From positions 139-23,328 of the forward strand of contig PMNJ01000353.1 of NCBI GenBank assembly GCA_003162595.1: a DNA stretch of 23,190 bases, written 5' to 3'. The translations under genes and the position numbers were made by a program. Positions 6,796 through 16,700 of the stretch are shown here, one piece after another. A model generated the notes under the pieces. That model was not told the DNA's origin. It did not search any database and saw only the letters and a program-made list of their open reading frames with translations. Source of the DNA: Bacteroidales bacterium (GTDB taxonomy: Bacteria; Bacteroidota; Bacteroidia; Bacteroidales; VadinHA17). Within the stretch, counting starts at the first letter, position 1. The number at the start of each line of letters is the position of its first letter.

Positions 6796-9700
6796 TGCGG
6801 GTATATTAGTTTTGGTTTCTATAAGATCTGATTTAATTTCCTTTGAAATACTAATTTGAGTTTCACCTTGTTCTTTATTCAACTTCTCCCATGCCTCCAA
6901 CACGAACCTCTTGGTTCTATACTCTCCGTATAATTTGATTTCTTTTTCTTTTAATACACGGAAAGTTTCTCCTGGAAAATCGGAGCCATATACGTCCTGT
7001 GGGTCTAATATGTAGTGAAGCTCTTCGGTGGTAAGTCCATAGATTTTGGAGTAGATTGCATCGAGCTCGGCTTTTAAAATAGCCCTTCGCTTTTCATCCC
7101 ATTTAAAGGGTGAGTTTGGGTAGCCTTCTTCGTCAATCTCGCACCATTCAGGTGGGTTCCACTTATGGCCTCCAGTATCGGTTTTATTATCTTCCCATTG
7201 TTTTTTAATGGCTTTTTTTAAATCTTCATCTGCTTCTTTCCATACATCATCTGCAAAAGGTTTGATATCCCAGGAAGAATAAGTTAATTCAAACACTTTA
7301 GGTAAAATTAATTGAATATAAATTTGAAGCTTTATTGGTGAAGGGAGTGGTAGTTGTCTTACTTTAAAAAAGTTTAGATTTGCGCCAGAAGATTTTTGCC
7401 TTGTAACATAATCAAAAGGCAACGAATTAAAGACAGAAAGAAGCAAACCCACATCAATACTATTTCCCCCAACAGGATTTGTTAAGATAGAACTGTTTCC
7501 AACTCCGCAGTAAGGTATTATAGTTGCTGTAAATGTTCTTTCTAATTGGGCACTTGAAATACTCCGAAATGCTAAAAACCAATTGTACTTCCAATTATCT
7601 TTAACGCGTTCATCAACTTCAAACTTTGGTACATAAAAAGAAGAAGTTACCCTAAATTCTGGATTTACATAATTAAGTAATTCAGTTTTTGGAAGCATAT
7701 GAAGCCTTTCATCATTTTCAGAATTGTATGTTCCATAACGGTGATCATACTGATAAAACATTTTAGCTTCATAAAGAGGAATGTTCCCTGGTGAATTTTG
7801 ATTATGAAAAATATTACTATCATTCGTCATATGAAATAAACTGAACAAACTTGGATTCCAAACAATAGGAAAAACTCCTTCCTTAGCCAAAATGTGATTC
7901 TCATTATGTATCTTTAAAACAATAGATGAATCATACTTACTAGTAAGGACTGGGAGTGTTTTGGATTCTGGATTAATCGCCTCAATTTCTTTAAAAGAGA
8001 GAGAAAAATGCCGTATATCTTGATGTAAATGTTCAATTAATTGATTATTGAATGAGAAATCACAGAATTTATTCTTCCTACTACTTCCATAAATGGAGAA
8101 GAGAGAAAAATGAAAGTTATGTAGTACAGCAGGGAATAGCATTTTCTCATTTACAAAATCATAAAGTGATTTAATATTTCCAGCTTCCATTAAAGTTGAG
8201 AAAAACATGGATGTTGTACTATCTGTTGCAATACCCGTTGGGAGTATCATAGATGCCATACCTATTGAGTGAATATTTTTATAAAACAATTCAGCGAAAA
8301 TGGCATACGTATTTATATCTCCTCTTGCAGTTAATTCAAATCTGCCACTATCTCTAATGAATTTACTTGAGGCATCAGCATCGTGACACGCATTAATAAA
8401 TTCTTGATATAAAATAGGGTTACTTTCAGGAAGTCTTTTAATCAAATTCTTTCTTTCTGATGCTGTTCTTGCATTTGCAATATTAGGATCCCTAATTGCA
8501 AAAAACTCTTGTTCCTGAAGTTTAATTCTCTCCCACGGTGGATTACCTAACATAACATCAAAACCGCCTAGCTCGAAAACATCTGGAAATTCCAACGGCC
8601 AATGGAAAAACTTTTGTTCTAATGCTAACTCAGTGACTTTGCCAATCATGGGACCATAGGCTGCTGCAGGATTGCTTAAAAAGCTAGCAAGGCGCTCACT
8701 GGAAGGAGCAGCTTGCTTGTTCTCAAGAATATAGTGAAAAAAGAAGGCAGCTGTCCATAGATTGCAAGCGTTCCAATCGTTAAGCCAGGCTCGGTTACTA
8801 TGAAGTTTTTGAAATTTTGATTTTACAAGTATTACTGCTTCCACATCATTTTGTTTAATCTCTTCCAGTTGATGGTAATCGGTAGAGAAGAAATGGCTTT
8901 CATCTTTAGTTGTTTGATCGAAATCAATGGTACGCTGTTTTGTTTTGTTGTATTGAGTATTTGCCTTTTTAAGTTCCTTACAAATGTCTTTTTCATCACC
9001 TATAACAGCATTAAAAGCATCATCCGGTATTCCTTTCTTCAACACTTTTAAGTCTGTCACTCCAACCAGACTGTTCCCGTTCCGTATTTTGTGGTCTAGA
9101 AAACTCAAAGGTTTACCGCTGTTGTGTCCTTCGAGCCACAGAGCCAACTTACAGAGTTCAACTGCATCGGGATTGAAATCAACTGCATAAATACAATGTT
9201 GTATTACTTCCCGTAAACAGACACGGTAAACTGAAGGAGCGGGATTCTCTTCACCGCTTTGCACCCTCGCCAGATACCAAGCGATGGTTCGGGCTGCGGC
9301 CAAGAGCATATGGCCGCTTCCAGCAGCAGGATCACATACTTTGAGTTTTATTAACGCTTTTTCTTGTGCTTCTTTATTGCCGGAATATTCTTTTAATCGC
9401 TCTTCAATAACCGGAATTAATGCCGATTTTATAAGTTCGTTAACCAGTTCGGGTCGAGTATAATAAGATCCCGTGGTTTTACGATCGGTTCCTTCATGAA
9501 AAGTAAAATTGATATTTCCTGTATTGGTAGCATCTATGTTTTCTATTACCGGATGAAGTTCTAATAGTCCTTCATAAACCGACCCAAGCTCTTCAACATC
9601 CAAAGACCGGTAGTTGATAGGAACAAGGTTTTTGTTTTCATCGGTAAACTCATTTAGATTTCGAACACATTCAAGTAAGAGTTTGTTATTGATAAGACTG

Positions 9701-10875
9701 TTTTGCAAATCGGCAATGGCATCGTAGCTGAACAAATCACCGTCTAATGGTTGTATTCCTAATTGCTGCCCATTACCACTTGCTTCAAATAATATAAAAG
9801 TATTGACCAGTCCTTGCCACAAGTCGGTAAACTGTGCTTCATATACATAACGGTTTTCGGAGAGTTTGCGAAGCCGATGTATACTGTAGAATTGAAAGTA
9901 CAACTTTTTAAAGCGCTGAATCTTTTCACTTTTATCATTGGGATCGTAAATCAAATCGCGTTCTTCTGTAACCATCAAAAACAAGAAGCGGTAAATAATG
10001 CGTAATAATTGACGATAATAGTTTTTAGATGATAAACTACCGGAATGTATTTTCTCGCGTAAAGAGGAGTTGTTTTCATGTTGAAGAAATCCTTTACCTA
10101 AAGCCACTAAAGATTCTTTTACTGCAAGGCTTAAACCATCACGAATTCGGTTTCCGGTTTCAATACTGTCATTGTAATATTTTTCAATCAGGCATTGATC
10201 AGATTCTTCCTTTTTCCCTGGGAAACGACTGGCATGTAAAATCCGATAAAGTATTGTAAACTCGCTGTATTTATCTTCATCAAGCATTCGCTTTATATCG
10301 AACTCTAAATAAGTGAGTTTAATTAGACGGCCTGTATCTCGTATTAAACGCAAGTATAAACCGTTGGTAGCAATGCCGTATAAATGTTCAGTAACATTCA
10401 GATATTCCTGCATAGTCCCATGAGGTGAAAATCTGGAAGTTCCTCCACTGGTTTTAATATCCAAAGTATTCTTATCAGGGTGATTTGGTTCAAAAAAACC
10501 TACTATATGAATTGGTAATTGGTCTAGGTTTTCAGCTGTGTGACTTATAGTATAAGTTTGATTGTTACCTCCCTTTAATGAGGATTTCTGCCGATCTAAA
10601 TGAAAGCCAATTGAAGTTAAAAACTGCTCCATCCATTTTCGGCTAACTGTTGTGCCATATTGATCGGTTAAGGGAAGATTTTGACTGCGTTCGCTAAAAT
10701 GTTTCCAGTCTAATTTAATACGACTCCAGGCATATTCAATTTCGCTTCGGAGATTAGTTCCGGGTTCAAACCAAAAATCGCCAGCCATTTGACCTTGTGC
10801 TTCGGCTTTTTCAATTTTTTGAAGAATCTCTTCCGAAATCAGGTTGCCTTGAATATTGATGCAGGTATACTTCAT
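6145..10875 (-). CDS. N6-adenine DNA methyltransferase (DrmMI-like) fused to a VapB45/DUF433-type antitoxin
   Basis: A 1576-aa protein. Residues ~1-430 are a helical N-terminal region seen in large Eco57I/DISARM-type methylases (NGLYLRLIRD around 171-180). LGSVYEGLLEL (430-440) and TGSYYTRPELV (468-478) precede SAM-binding motif I DPAAGSGHM (515-523); catalytic motif IV is NPPW (778-781), typical of N6-adenine methylation. I see no PD-(D/E)XK triad, so it is probably not a type IIG nuclease. The usual end of this methylase type (YGEYRTKRFVLEAW) comes near 1330, but the protein continues through a polar linker into a HTH-like region (from ~1370, IYSVRDVVQITHLKADKVRR) and a DUF433 domain (~1522-1576, GGKAAINGKGVWVD, then LTKEEVLAALEYY). 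The gene starts 7 bp after the SNF2 helicase stop. Confidence 0.9.
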   Translation of the reverse strand: MKYTCINIQGNLISEEILQKIEKAEAQGQMAGDFWFEPGTNLRSEIEYAWSRIKLDWKHFSERSQNLPLTDQYGTTVSRKWMEQFLTSIGFHLDRQKSSLKGGNNQTYTISHTAENLDQLPIHIVGFFEPNHPDKNTLDIKTSGGTSRFSPHGTMQEYLNVTEHLYGIATNGLYLRLIRDTGRLIKLTYLEFDIKRMLDEDKYSEFTILYRILHASRFPGKKEESDQCLIEKYYNDSIETGNRIRDGLSLAVKESLVALGKGFLQHENNSSLREKIHSGSLSSKNYYRQLLRIIYRFLFLMVTEERDLIYDPNDKSEKIQRFKKLYFQFYSIHRLRKLSENRYVYEAQFTDLWQGLVNTFILFEASGNGQQLGIQPLDGDLFSYDAIADLQNSLINNKLLLECVRNLNEFTDENKNLVPINYRSLDVEELGSVYEGLLELHPVIENIDATNTGNINFTFHEGTDRKTTGSYYTRPELVNELIKSALIPVIEERLKEYSGNKEAQEKALIKLKVCDPAAGSGHMLLAAARTIAWYLARVQSGEENPAPSVYRVCLREVIQHCIYAVDFNPDAVELCKLALWLEGHNSGKPLSFLDHKIRNGNSLVGVTDLKVLKKGIPDDAFNAVIGDEKDICKELKKANTQYNKTKQRTIDFDQTTKDESHFFSTDYHQLEEIKQNDVEAVILVKSKFQKLHSNRAWLNDWNACNLWTAAFFFHYILENKQAAPSSERLASFLSNPAAAYGPMIGKVTELALEQKFFHWPLEFPDVFELGGFDVMLGNPPWERIKLQEQEFFAIRDPNIANARTASERKNLIKRLPESNPILYQEFINACHDADASSKFIRDSGRFELTARGDINTYAIFAELFYKNIHSIGMASMILPTGIATDSTTSMFFSTLMEAGNIKSLYDFVNEKMLFPAVLHNFHFSLFSIYGSSRKNKFCDFSFNNQLIEHLHQDIRHFSLSFKEIEAINPESKTLPVLTSKYDSSIVLKIHNENHILAKEGVFPIVWNPSLFSLFHMTNDSNIFHNQNSPGNIPLYEAKMFYQYDHRYGTYNSENDERLHMLPKTELLNYVNPEFRVTSSFYVPKFEVDERVKDNWKYNWFLAFRSISSAQLERTFTATIIPYCGVGNSSILTNPVGGNSIDVGLLLSVFNSLPFDYVTRQKSSGANLNFFKVRQLPLPSPIKLQIYIQLILPKVFELTYSSWDIKPFADDVWKEADEDLKKAIKKQWEDNKTDTGGHKWNPPEWCEIDEEGYPNSPFKWDEKRRAILKAELDAIYSKIYGLTTEELHYILDPQDVYGSDFPGETFRVLKEKEIKLYGEYRTKRFVLEAWEKLNKEQGETQISISKEIKSDLIETKTNIPAMKEFSLNEGIYSVRDVVQITHLKADKVRRWFNELSKENYEGLSSVQKLDIESMRISFHGLIELVVIGTLRENSFSLKKILKARSDLKSKTNKIYPFATNNVRDDLKITDKTIIFNFPTGYVTLDGTGQYNLSFIVQFFKQIEFDVEGIALKLFPLPESKLIVIDPRQSGGKAAINGKGVWVDTISSAYSGQNSIDIIQDQFDLTKEEVLAALEYYQ

Positions 10876-10882
10876 TCCTTCT

Positions 10883-13738
10883 CTACTTTATTTCAGGTAA
10901 TAGAATATAAATTCCCAATACATCCATTGGCAACACTGGCTCCACTACTTTGTATTTATTTCCACTTACTAATTTTTTAAACCGAGTATGGCTTTCAACC
11001 AAATGAAGAGCTCTTTGCAATGCCACCTCATCAGTTTGTTTTCTGAAGGATGCATCATCCGTCACCCATTGCATTTCATCATCCAGCCAATAGACTTGTT
11101 CCGACTGCTCCATGTTTTGAGTAGCTTTTACATCCATCAATAATTTTATTGCAGCCTCTTTACCCAGAAATTGCTTCTGGTCTAGCTCGCCTTCATAACC
11201 CCAAAGCCACATTTCTTCTGCTACAATCTCTTTATTGTTTGGTTGCTCGGCAATAACATTACGAACTCTAAATTGAAATAAAACAGTTTTATGATTTACG
11301 TCAGAAGTGCGTAAAACAGAAGCTCTTGACGCATTATTTTTTGCACCTTGTAATGCGCTGTTAATTATGTTATGTGTAAGATGTTCCGTAAATGGATGAT
11401 TCCGTCCAATATATTTATAGCCCGCTGGCGTTGGTGATTTGAAAGAAACCTGGATATCGTTTTTATCTGTTAGTAAATCTCTGAGTCGTAGAGGAATATT
11501 AGTAGCATAGATCTTGTAACCTTCCTTTTTCATTTCCACTTGTACACCCATGAAGCGAAGAGATTCTACAACAAACTGTTCAACGGTTTTTACATCGCCT
11601 ATGGCATCATCTACTTCTTTCAAATCTGCTTCTATTTCGTTTGCTTTAATTGCATTTTGAGCAAATATGCTTCGGGAAACTTTTTCTCGCTCTTCAGATT
11701 CTGCTAAAGATTTAGCAATTTTATTCTTTTCTGCTTTTATTCTCTCATCTTCAAATAATTCTAATTGTTTCTCCATTGGTTTTACAACCACCGATGATTT
11801 TAATAAAATGGATTTTGTAATAGCTTCCATAACTGATGCACTGTTCTCGGGAAAAGGAACCGCTATTCCGATTGACCTCCTGATTTCTCTGGCTTTTCGA
11901 AGCAGAACTTCTAAAACTACTCCGTCAATGGGATTGTTGCTTCCATATAATAAAGCCACTTCTACTGTTTCAGCCTGTTGACCGAAGCGATCAATCCGGC
12001 CCTCACGCTGCTCCAGTCGGTTTGGATTCCAAGGTAAATCATAATGTAACAAAGCATTAAATCCCTGCTGCAAATTTATACCTTCACTCAAACAATCCGT
12101 GGCAATTAATAATCGTCTTTCAGACTTATTCATTATTTCAATCTTTTCCCTTCTTAACTCATCGTCTAATTCACTTGTAATAACTTCAATATGAAGAGTT
12201 TTAAAATTCCTTCCTTTTAATGAATTTTTGAAAATTTCACCCAGATAGTTTGCTGTTTGAATGTAACGACAAAAAACAATTGGATTGTAACCCCTTTCAA
12301 TGATTGTCTTTATCTGAATCAAAGCTTCTTTTGCCTTTTGGTCATGCTCAATGCCATATAATTCTTCCATTCTTTTTGCATAACCATAAAGACGTTTTGA
12401 TTCAGTGTCATTCACCGACGCGGATTTTGCCAATACCGATAAAGGCAAATTGTCGTCAGCAGAAAAATCATTATCCATAACACTTTCGCTTTCCGCTTCA
12501 TTCTCTGGCAGTTCATCTTCTTCGACTGTAATCTTCTTCTTTTGAGCTTTCTTTGCTAACATGGAAACACCTGCAGCAGGACTACTCATTACTCCACGAA
12601 GCAAAGCCAAGGCATCCCAATAATTATATCGTTGTTTTCTACCGTCCCCGGTATTGCGAGCCACTATTTCTCTGGCATAAGCAAGAATATCATTAAATAC
12701 TTCGGAATAAGCTTTCCCGATCTCATAATCCTTGTCAATAGAATTACGTTTCGGGAATTTGGTTTCTTCATCCAGCCATTTTAATATATCTACCCTTCGT
12801 CTTTGAATAAAGTGCTTTGCAATTTCTTTTCTTTCCTGCTCACTGGATGTAATAATGTCAATTTTTTCAAATTCAGGTTTTATGAGGCCTAACAAAGATT
12901 GAAACTCAACCTGCTTGCCACTATGCGGTGTTGCAGTAAGCAATAACAGATGTTGCTTTTCTTTCTTAGCAATGTCATGCAGCAGATGATGACGAAGCTG
13001 CTGAGAATTATTTGCACCGGTAGGTTTTGCACAAGTATGTGCTTCATCAACGATAATCATTTCCGGACAATGGTCAATAAAGACTTGCCGTTTATTGCCT
13101 GACTTTATATAGTCAATGGAAATAATCTGAAATGGGAAGGCTCTGAAAATATTTTCATGTGTCCTGATCTGTCTTTCTAAAGAAGTCGCAGTACCCGAAC
13201 GAATTATTACGGCTTCAATGCCAAATTTACTTTTTAACTCATCCTGCCATTGATCACATAAGTGCGGTAAACATACGATGGCAAACCTTTTAATTTCCCT
13301 TCTTTCATAGAGTTCTTTGGCAACAAGAAGGGCTTCGATCGTTTTTCCCACACCAACATCATCAGCAATCAACAACCTTGTTGTTTCTTGTTTCAATGCC
13401 ATAATAAGAGGCACCATCTGATATGAACGTGGGCGGAAAGATAGTTTACCCAAACAGCGAAAAGGACCAGCTGCATTGCGGAACGAAAGACGGGAAGCAT
13501 TGTATAGTAGTTTGGCAGAAGTAAAATCCCCTAAATCCTTTTCAGATGGTTTAATGAAATTATAAGTTTGCGGTTTATCTGCTTCATTTGCCAAAGGCTT
13601 GAAAATACCTGTAATTTCATCATCTGTGCCACCTAAGGGCTTAATCAACAGAAGTTCTGTGTCTTCTGAAGGAAGCACCATCCATGGTCTATTTCGAAGG
13701 GTAACTAAACTGCCGGGCTTAAAATCAAAATTTGTCAT
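10883..13738 (-). CDS. drmD: SNF2-like superfamily 2 helicase, DrmD-type
   Basis: SF2 helicase of the SNF2/HepA type, as in DISARM DrmD and the related BrxHII of BREX. Counting from an ATG at 13789, it has FRPRSYQMVPLIMAL (motif Q region), ADDVGVGKT (142-150), DEAH (248-251), TATPHS (285-290), and later ATDCLSEGINLQ and EQREGRIDRFGQ (motifs V and VI). It should translocate on double-stranded DNA using ATP. An acidic linker (EEDELPENEAESESV) interrupts the motor. I chose the ATG at 13738 because it leaves a 4-bp gap after the upstream stop and the family domain (FKPGSLVTLRNRPW) begins at once; the ATG at 13789 would overlap the upstream gene by 47 bp. The gene symbol rests on domain resemblance and the neighbouring methylase. 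Confidence 0.88.
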   Translation of the reverse strand: MTNFDFKPGSLVTLRNRPWMVLPSEDTELLLIKPLGGTDDEITGIFKPLANEADKPQTYNFIKPSEKDLGDFTSAKLLYNASRLSFRNAAGPFRCLGKLSFRPRSYQMVPLIMALKQETTRLLIADDVGVGKTIEALLVAKELYERREIKRFAIVCLPHLCDQWQDELKSKFGIEAVIIRSGTATSLERQIRTHENIFRAFPFQIISIDYIKSGNKRQVFIDHCPEMIIVDEAHTCAKPTGANNSQQLRHHLLHDIAKKEKQHLLLLTATPHSGKQVEFQSLLGLIKPEFEKIDIITSSEQERKEIAKHFIQRRRVDILKWLDEETKFPKRNSIDKDYEIGKAYSEVFNDILAYAREIVARNTGDGRKQRYNYWDALALLRGVMSSPAAGVSMLAKKAQKKKITVEEDELPENEAESESVMDNDFSADDNLPLSVLAKSASVNDTESKRLYGYAKRMEELYGIEHDQKAKEALIQIKTIIERGYNPIVFCRYIQTANYLGEIFKNSLKGRNFKTLHIEVITSELDDELRREKIEIMNKSERRLLIATDCLSEGINLQQGFNALLHYDLPWNPNRLEQREGRIDRFGQQAETVEVALLYGSNNPIDGVVLEVLLRKAREIRRSIGIAVPFPENSASVMEAITKSILLKSSVVVKPMEKQLELFEDERIKAEKNKIAKSLAESEEREKVSRSIFAQNAIKANEIEADLKEVDDAIGDVKTVEQFVVESLRFMGVQVEMKKEGYKIYATNIPLRLRDLLTDKNDIQVSFKSPTPAGYKYIGRNHPFTEHLTHNIINSALQGAKNNASRASVLRTSDVNHKTVLFQFRVRNVIAEQPNNKEIVAEEMWLWGYEGELDQKQFLGKEAAIKLLMDVKATQNMEQSEQVYWLDDEMQWVTDDASFRKQTDEVALQRALHLVESHTRFKKLVSGNKYKVVEPVLPMDVLGIYILLPEIK

Positions 13739-13742
13739 TTGA

Positions 13743-16700
13743 TTACTTAACTTTTTTAAATACATCAGGTCTTTTGGCGACAAATTCATCCAAAGAGTCT
13801 TTGTAATACCAGACTAAAACCTGGTACCCTGCGTTTTTTAATGCTTCTCTTTTCGCGGAGTCATCTTCTTTTACTTGAGTTTCGTCATGTGGGGTTCCAT
13901 CACAAAAAATACAAACATTAGGTTTATAAAAGAAGTCTGGCCGAACGTACATGTTTGTTATTTTTGGTTGAGCATCATCCGGAAGCTTCAGTTTATGCTG
14001 ATATAAAAATTTCAGAATTTTATCTTCTGTACTACTATTAGGGTCTCTGGATGCTTGCATAAATTGATAATGTTCATCATAGCTACTAAAAGCTTTGTTA
14101 CTCAATATTTCAACAGTTGATTCTTTAAGGTTTTTAAGTGCCTCCCTTATCAGATTACGGTCAATTTGCTGATGATAAAACTGATTGTAATAACTCAATA
14201 AATCATCATAAGTTGCTGGAAGTACTTCGCCTTCTTCTTCTTTTCCATTTTTGAAGAAACAAACCTTGTATGCTTCTTCCATTATTATCTTGTAAAGCGA
14301 AGGATTGTCAACTATTTGAGACAGCACACCTAAACTTCCTTCGGCTGCTTCATAAATCAGAATGTTAGGAGCTTCTTCTTCACCCATAATTGTCGCACCA
14401 ATTTCATTGGATTCAACCTGGAAATAATTTTCAATGGCTCGTTTTATGGCATACATTAAAGTGATTACACCATTTCCTCCACCCTTTAAGCCAAGTGATT
14501 TTATTGGTTGAATATATAAAGCATTGGCAGTATCTGAAGTAAACAGTTTTACATCCTTGATTTCATCTTTTTCTCCGTTTTCCTCTTTCTGTTTCTTGCT
14601 TTGCCAATAACCAGTATTCAGATTTATTGTGAACCCATATTCTTTCGAAGCTCTCCATTTCAGGTTTAACTTGAAAATCCTGCAAGAAGGTAAATAATGA
14701 ATATGGAGAAGCTTATCATCCGACACACTAACAATCCCTTCAACTGTATTTTCAAAACCGCCATCTACAGCAAAATAGGTTTGAATATCATACCCCTTTT
14801 TAGTTCTTTCTTCTTCCTGGCAAGTGATTCTTTCTACCTCATATGCTCTTGTCTCCGACATTTCAATAAGAGTTGTATGTACATGTTTTCTGGGGTCCAA
14901 CTGAAGTGTTTCATTTATAATAGGGTCAACTTCATATCCGTATTGTTTATCGTAAAGGAAATAGCCAGTTTTCGGACAGATTTTCCCCTTTTCCAGTTTT
15001 AATTCAGCCTCCGTCAAAATGAGCCTATCAATCCGATACTGTGAACCATCATGGTAGACAACATTTCTGGGACCGAACTCATTCAATGCAATAAATCTCG
15101 GCCTTGAAATAAATTCTCCGCCGGCATCTTCACTTTCCAAAAAGGAACGAACAGGAAGCCGGGTAAAATTGTAACCGGGAAGGAACCCTTCAGAAGCAAG
15201 ATAACGATAAGGATAGAACTCTGATTGGTCCTTGTTTTTACCAGATGATTTGCCTGGCTCATTGGTTTCATTCAATAATAAATCTCTCTGTCTTTCGGCT
15301 TGTCTTAAACTCTTGTATGCTTCTTTCTTTTTTTCATGGTTATCGGCATAAATTCTATTTTCAATAATTGATGTAGCAGCTTTAATTTGAGTTTGCGCTG
15401 CTTTATAGAGTTTTCTCCACCGTTCTAAGGAATGATCGAATGAGTTCTCAAACTCATTAATATTTTGCTTAATCCAGCTATCTGTAAACCAGGAAGGTTT
15501 TCTTTTATTAAGTTCTTTAATAAAGTAATTGTCATCGATAACCTTTTTAAATTTTGCCAGAATAATCAACTTTTCTTCTTCGCTGATCTTTATTGAGTCG
15601 AGAATTTCTTGCTTTAACGAAAGTGTCTCAAGGTTTGATTTATCAACTAAATCGCCCAACGAATTATTGAGAGTACTAAGAGAACGTCTTGTAAAAATTG
15701 AAGCATGAAGATGGCTCAATAAAAGTTCTTGATTAATGAGGTCAATTCTCGGTGCTGTTACAGTACCAGCTACCATTTGCGTTGAGTGTTTAAAATAATG
15801 TCTATCGTGTGCACTAAAGTTTGAGCAGTAAACAATTACCAATGCAGCCTGACCACTTCTTCCAGCTCGTCCACTACGCTGAACATAGTTTGAGGGCGAA
15901 GGAGGAACGTTTCTCATGTGAACAATAGACAGGTCTGAAATATCAATACCCAACTCCATTGTTGGAGAACAAAATAAGGCACCAATCTTACCAGATCTGA
16001 ATTCTTCCTCTCTTATCTTCCGTTTCTCACTACTTATTTGCCCCGTATGCTCCCTGCCTTCAATTGGCTTTATTGTGTGAAAATTGGTTTGATAAAAACT
16101 CTGGAAATATTTGTTGGGTTCCTGCTTTAATGGTTTGTAGGACCTGTTTTTAATTAAGTCAGGGATGAGAGTTTTGCCATCCCCTTTATGCCAAAGAATA
16201 TTATCGACCTTTAACTGGAAAATACTAATTTGTTCGTTGTTTGAAGATTTTGCAGGTTTTTTTGAGAGCCATCCGGCACCAGTAAGAAACTCAAGAAGAC
16301 TGTAAGTAAAATCATTATAAATTTGTTTGCCTCTAATATCAATTCCATGTTGAGCGGATATTTTTCTAATGTACCGACCAAATACACTCTGCAACCCGCC
16401 GCTTTCTGTATAAAGATTCAATGCAGTATTAGATAGTTTTTCTAACCTGATATGCGAGGGAAATTCCAGTTTTTCTGTTTCATCTAATGTCCAAGGATGA
16501 CGAAGTTTTTCTCTTATTCGTTTTGCGTTTTGAGCTATTGCAGATGGCTCTAACATGGAGAAACTTAAGGCAAAAGACTTTCTGAAAAAATCAAAAATCT
16601 GATGTAGAAATTCTTGTCTTTCTTCCGGACTCATAGCATAGAGTAAGTCGTTAGGTTTCCATAAGGAATTGTCAACAACTGATTCTGTCAAATATTTATA

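Noticed and set aside
6145..10875. Type IIG restriction enzyme (nuclease and methylase in one chain)
   Set aside because: No PD-(D/E)XK triad is visible in the N-terminal region, and the protein sits with helicases like a DISARM methylase.
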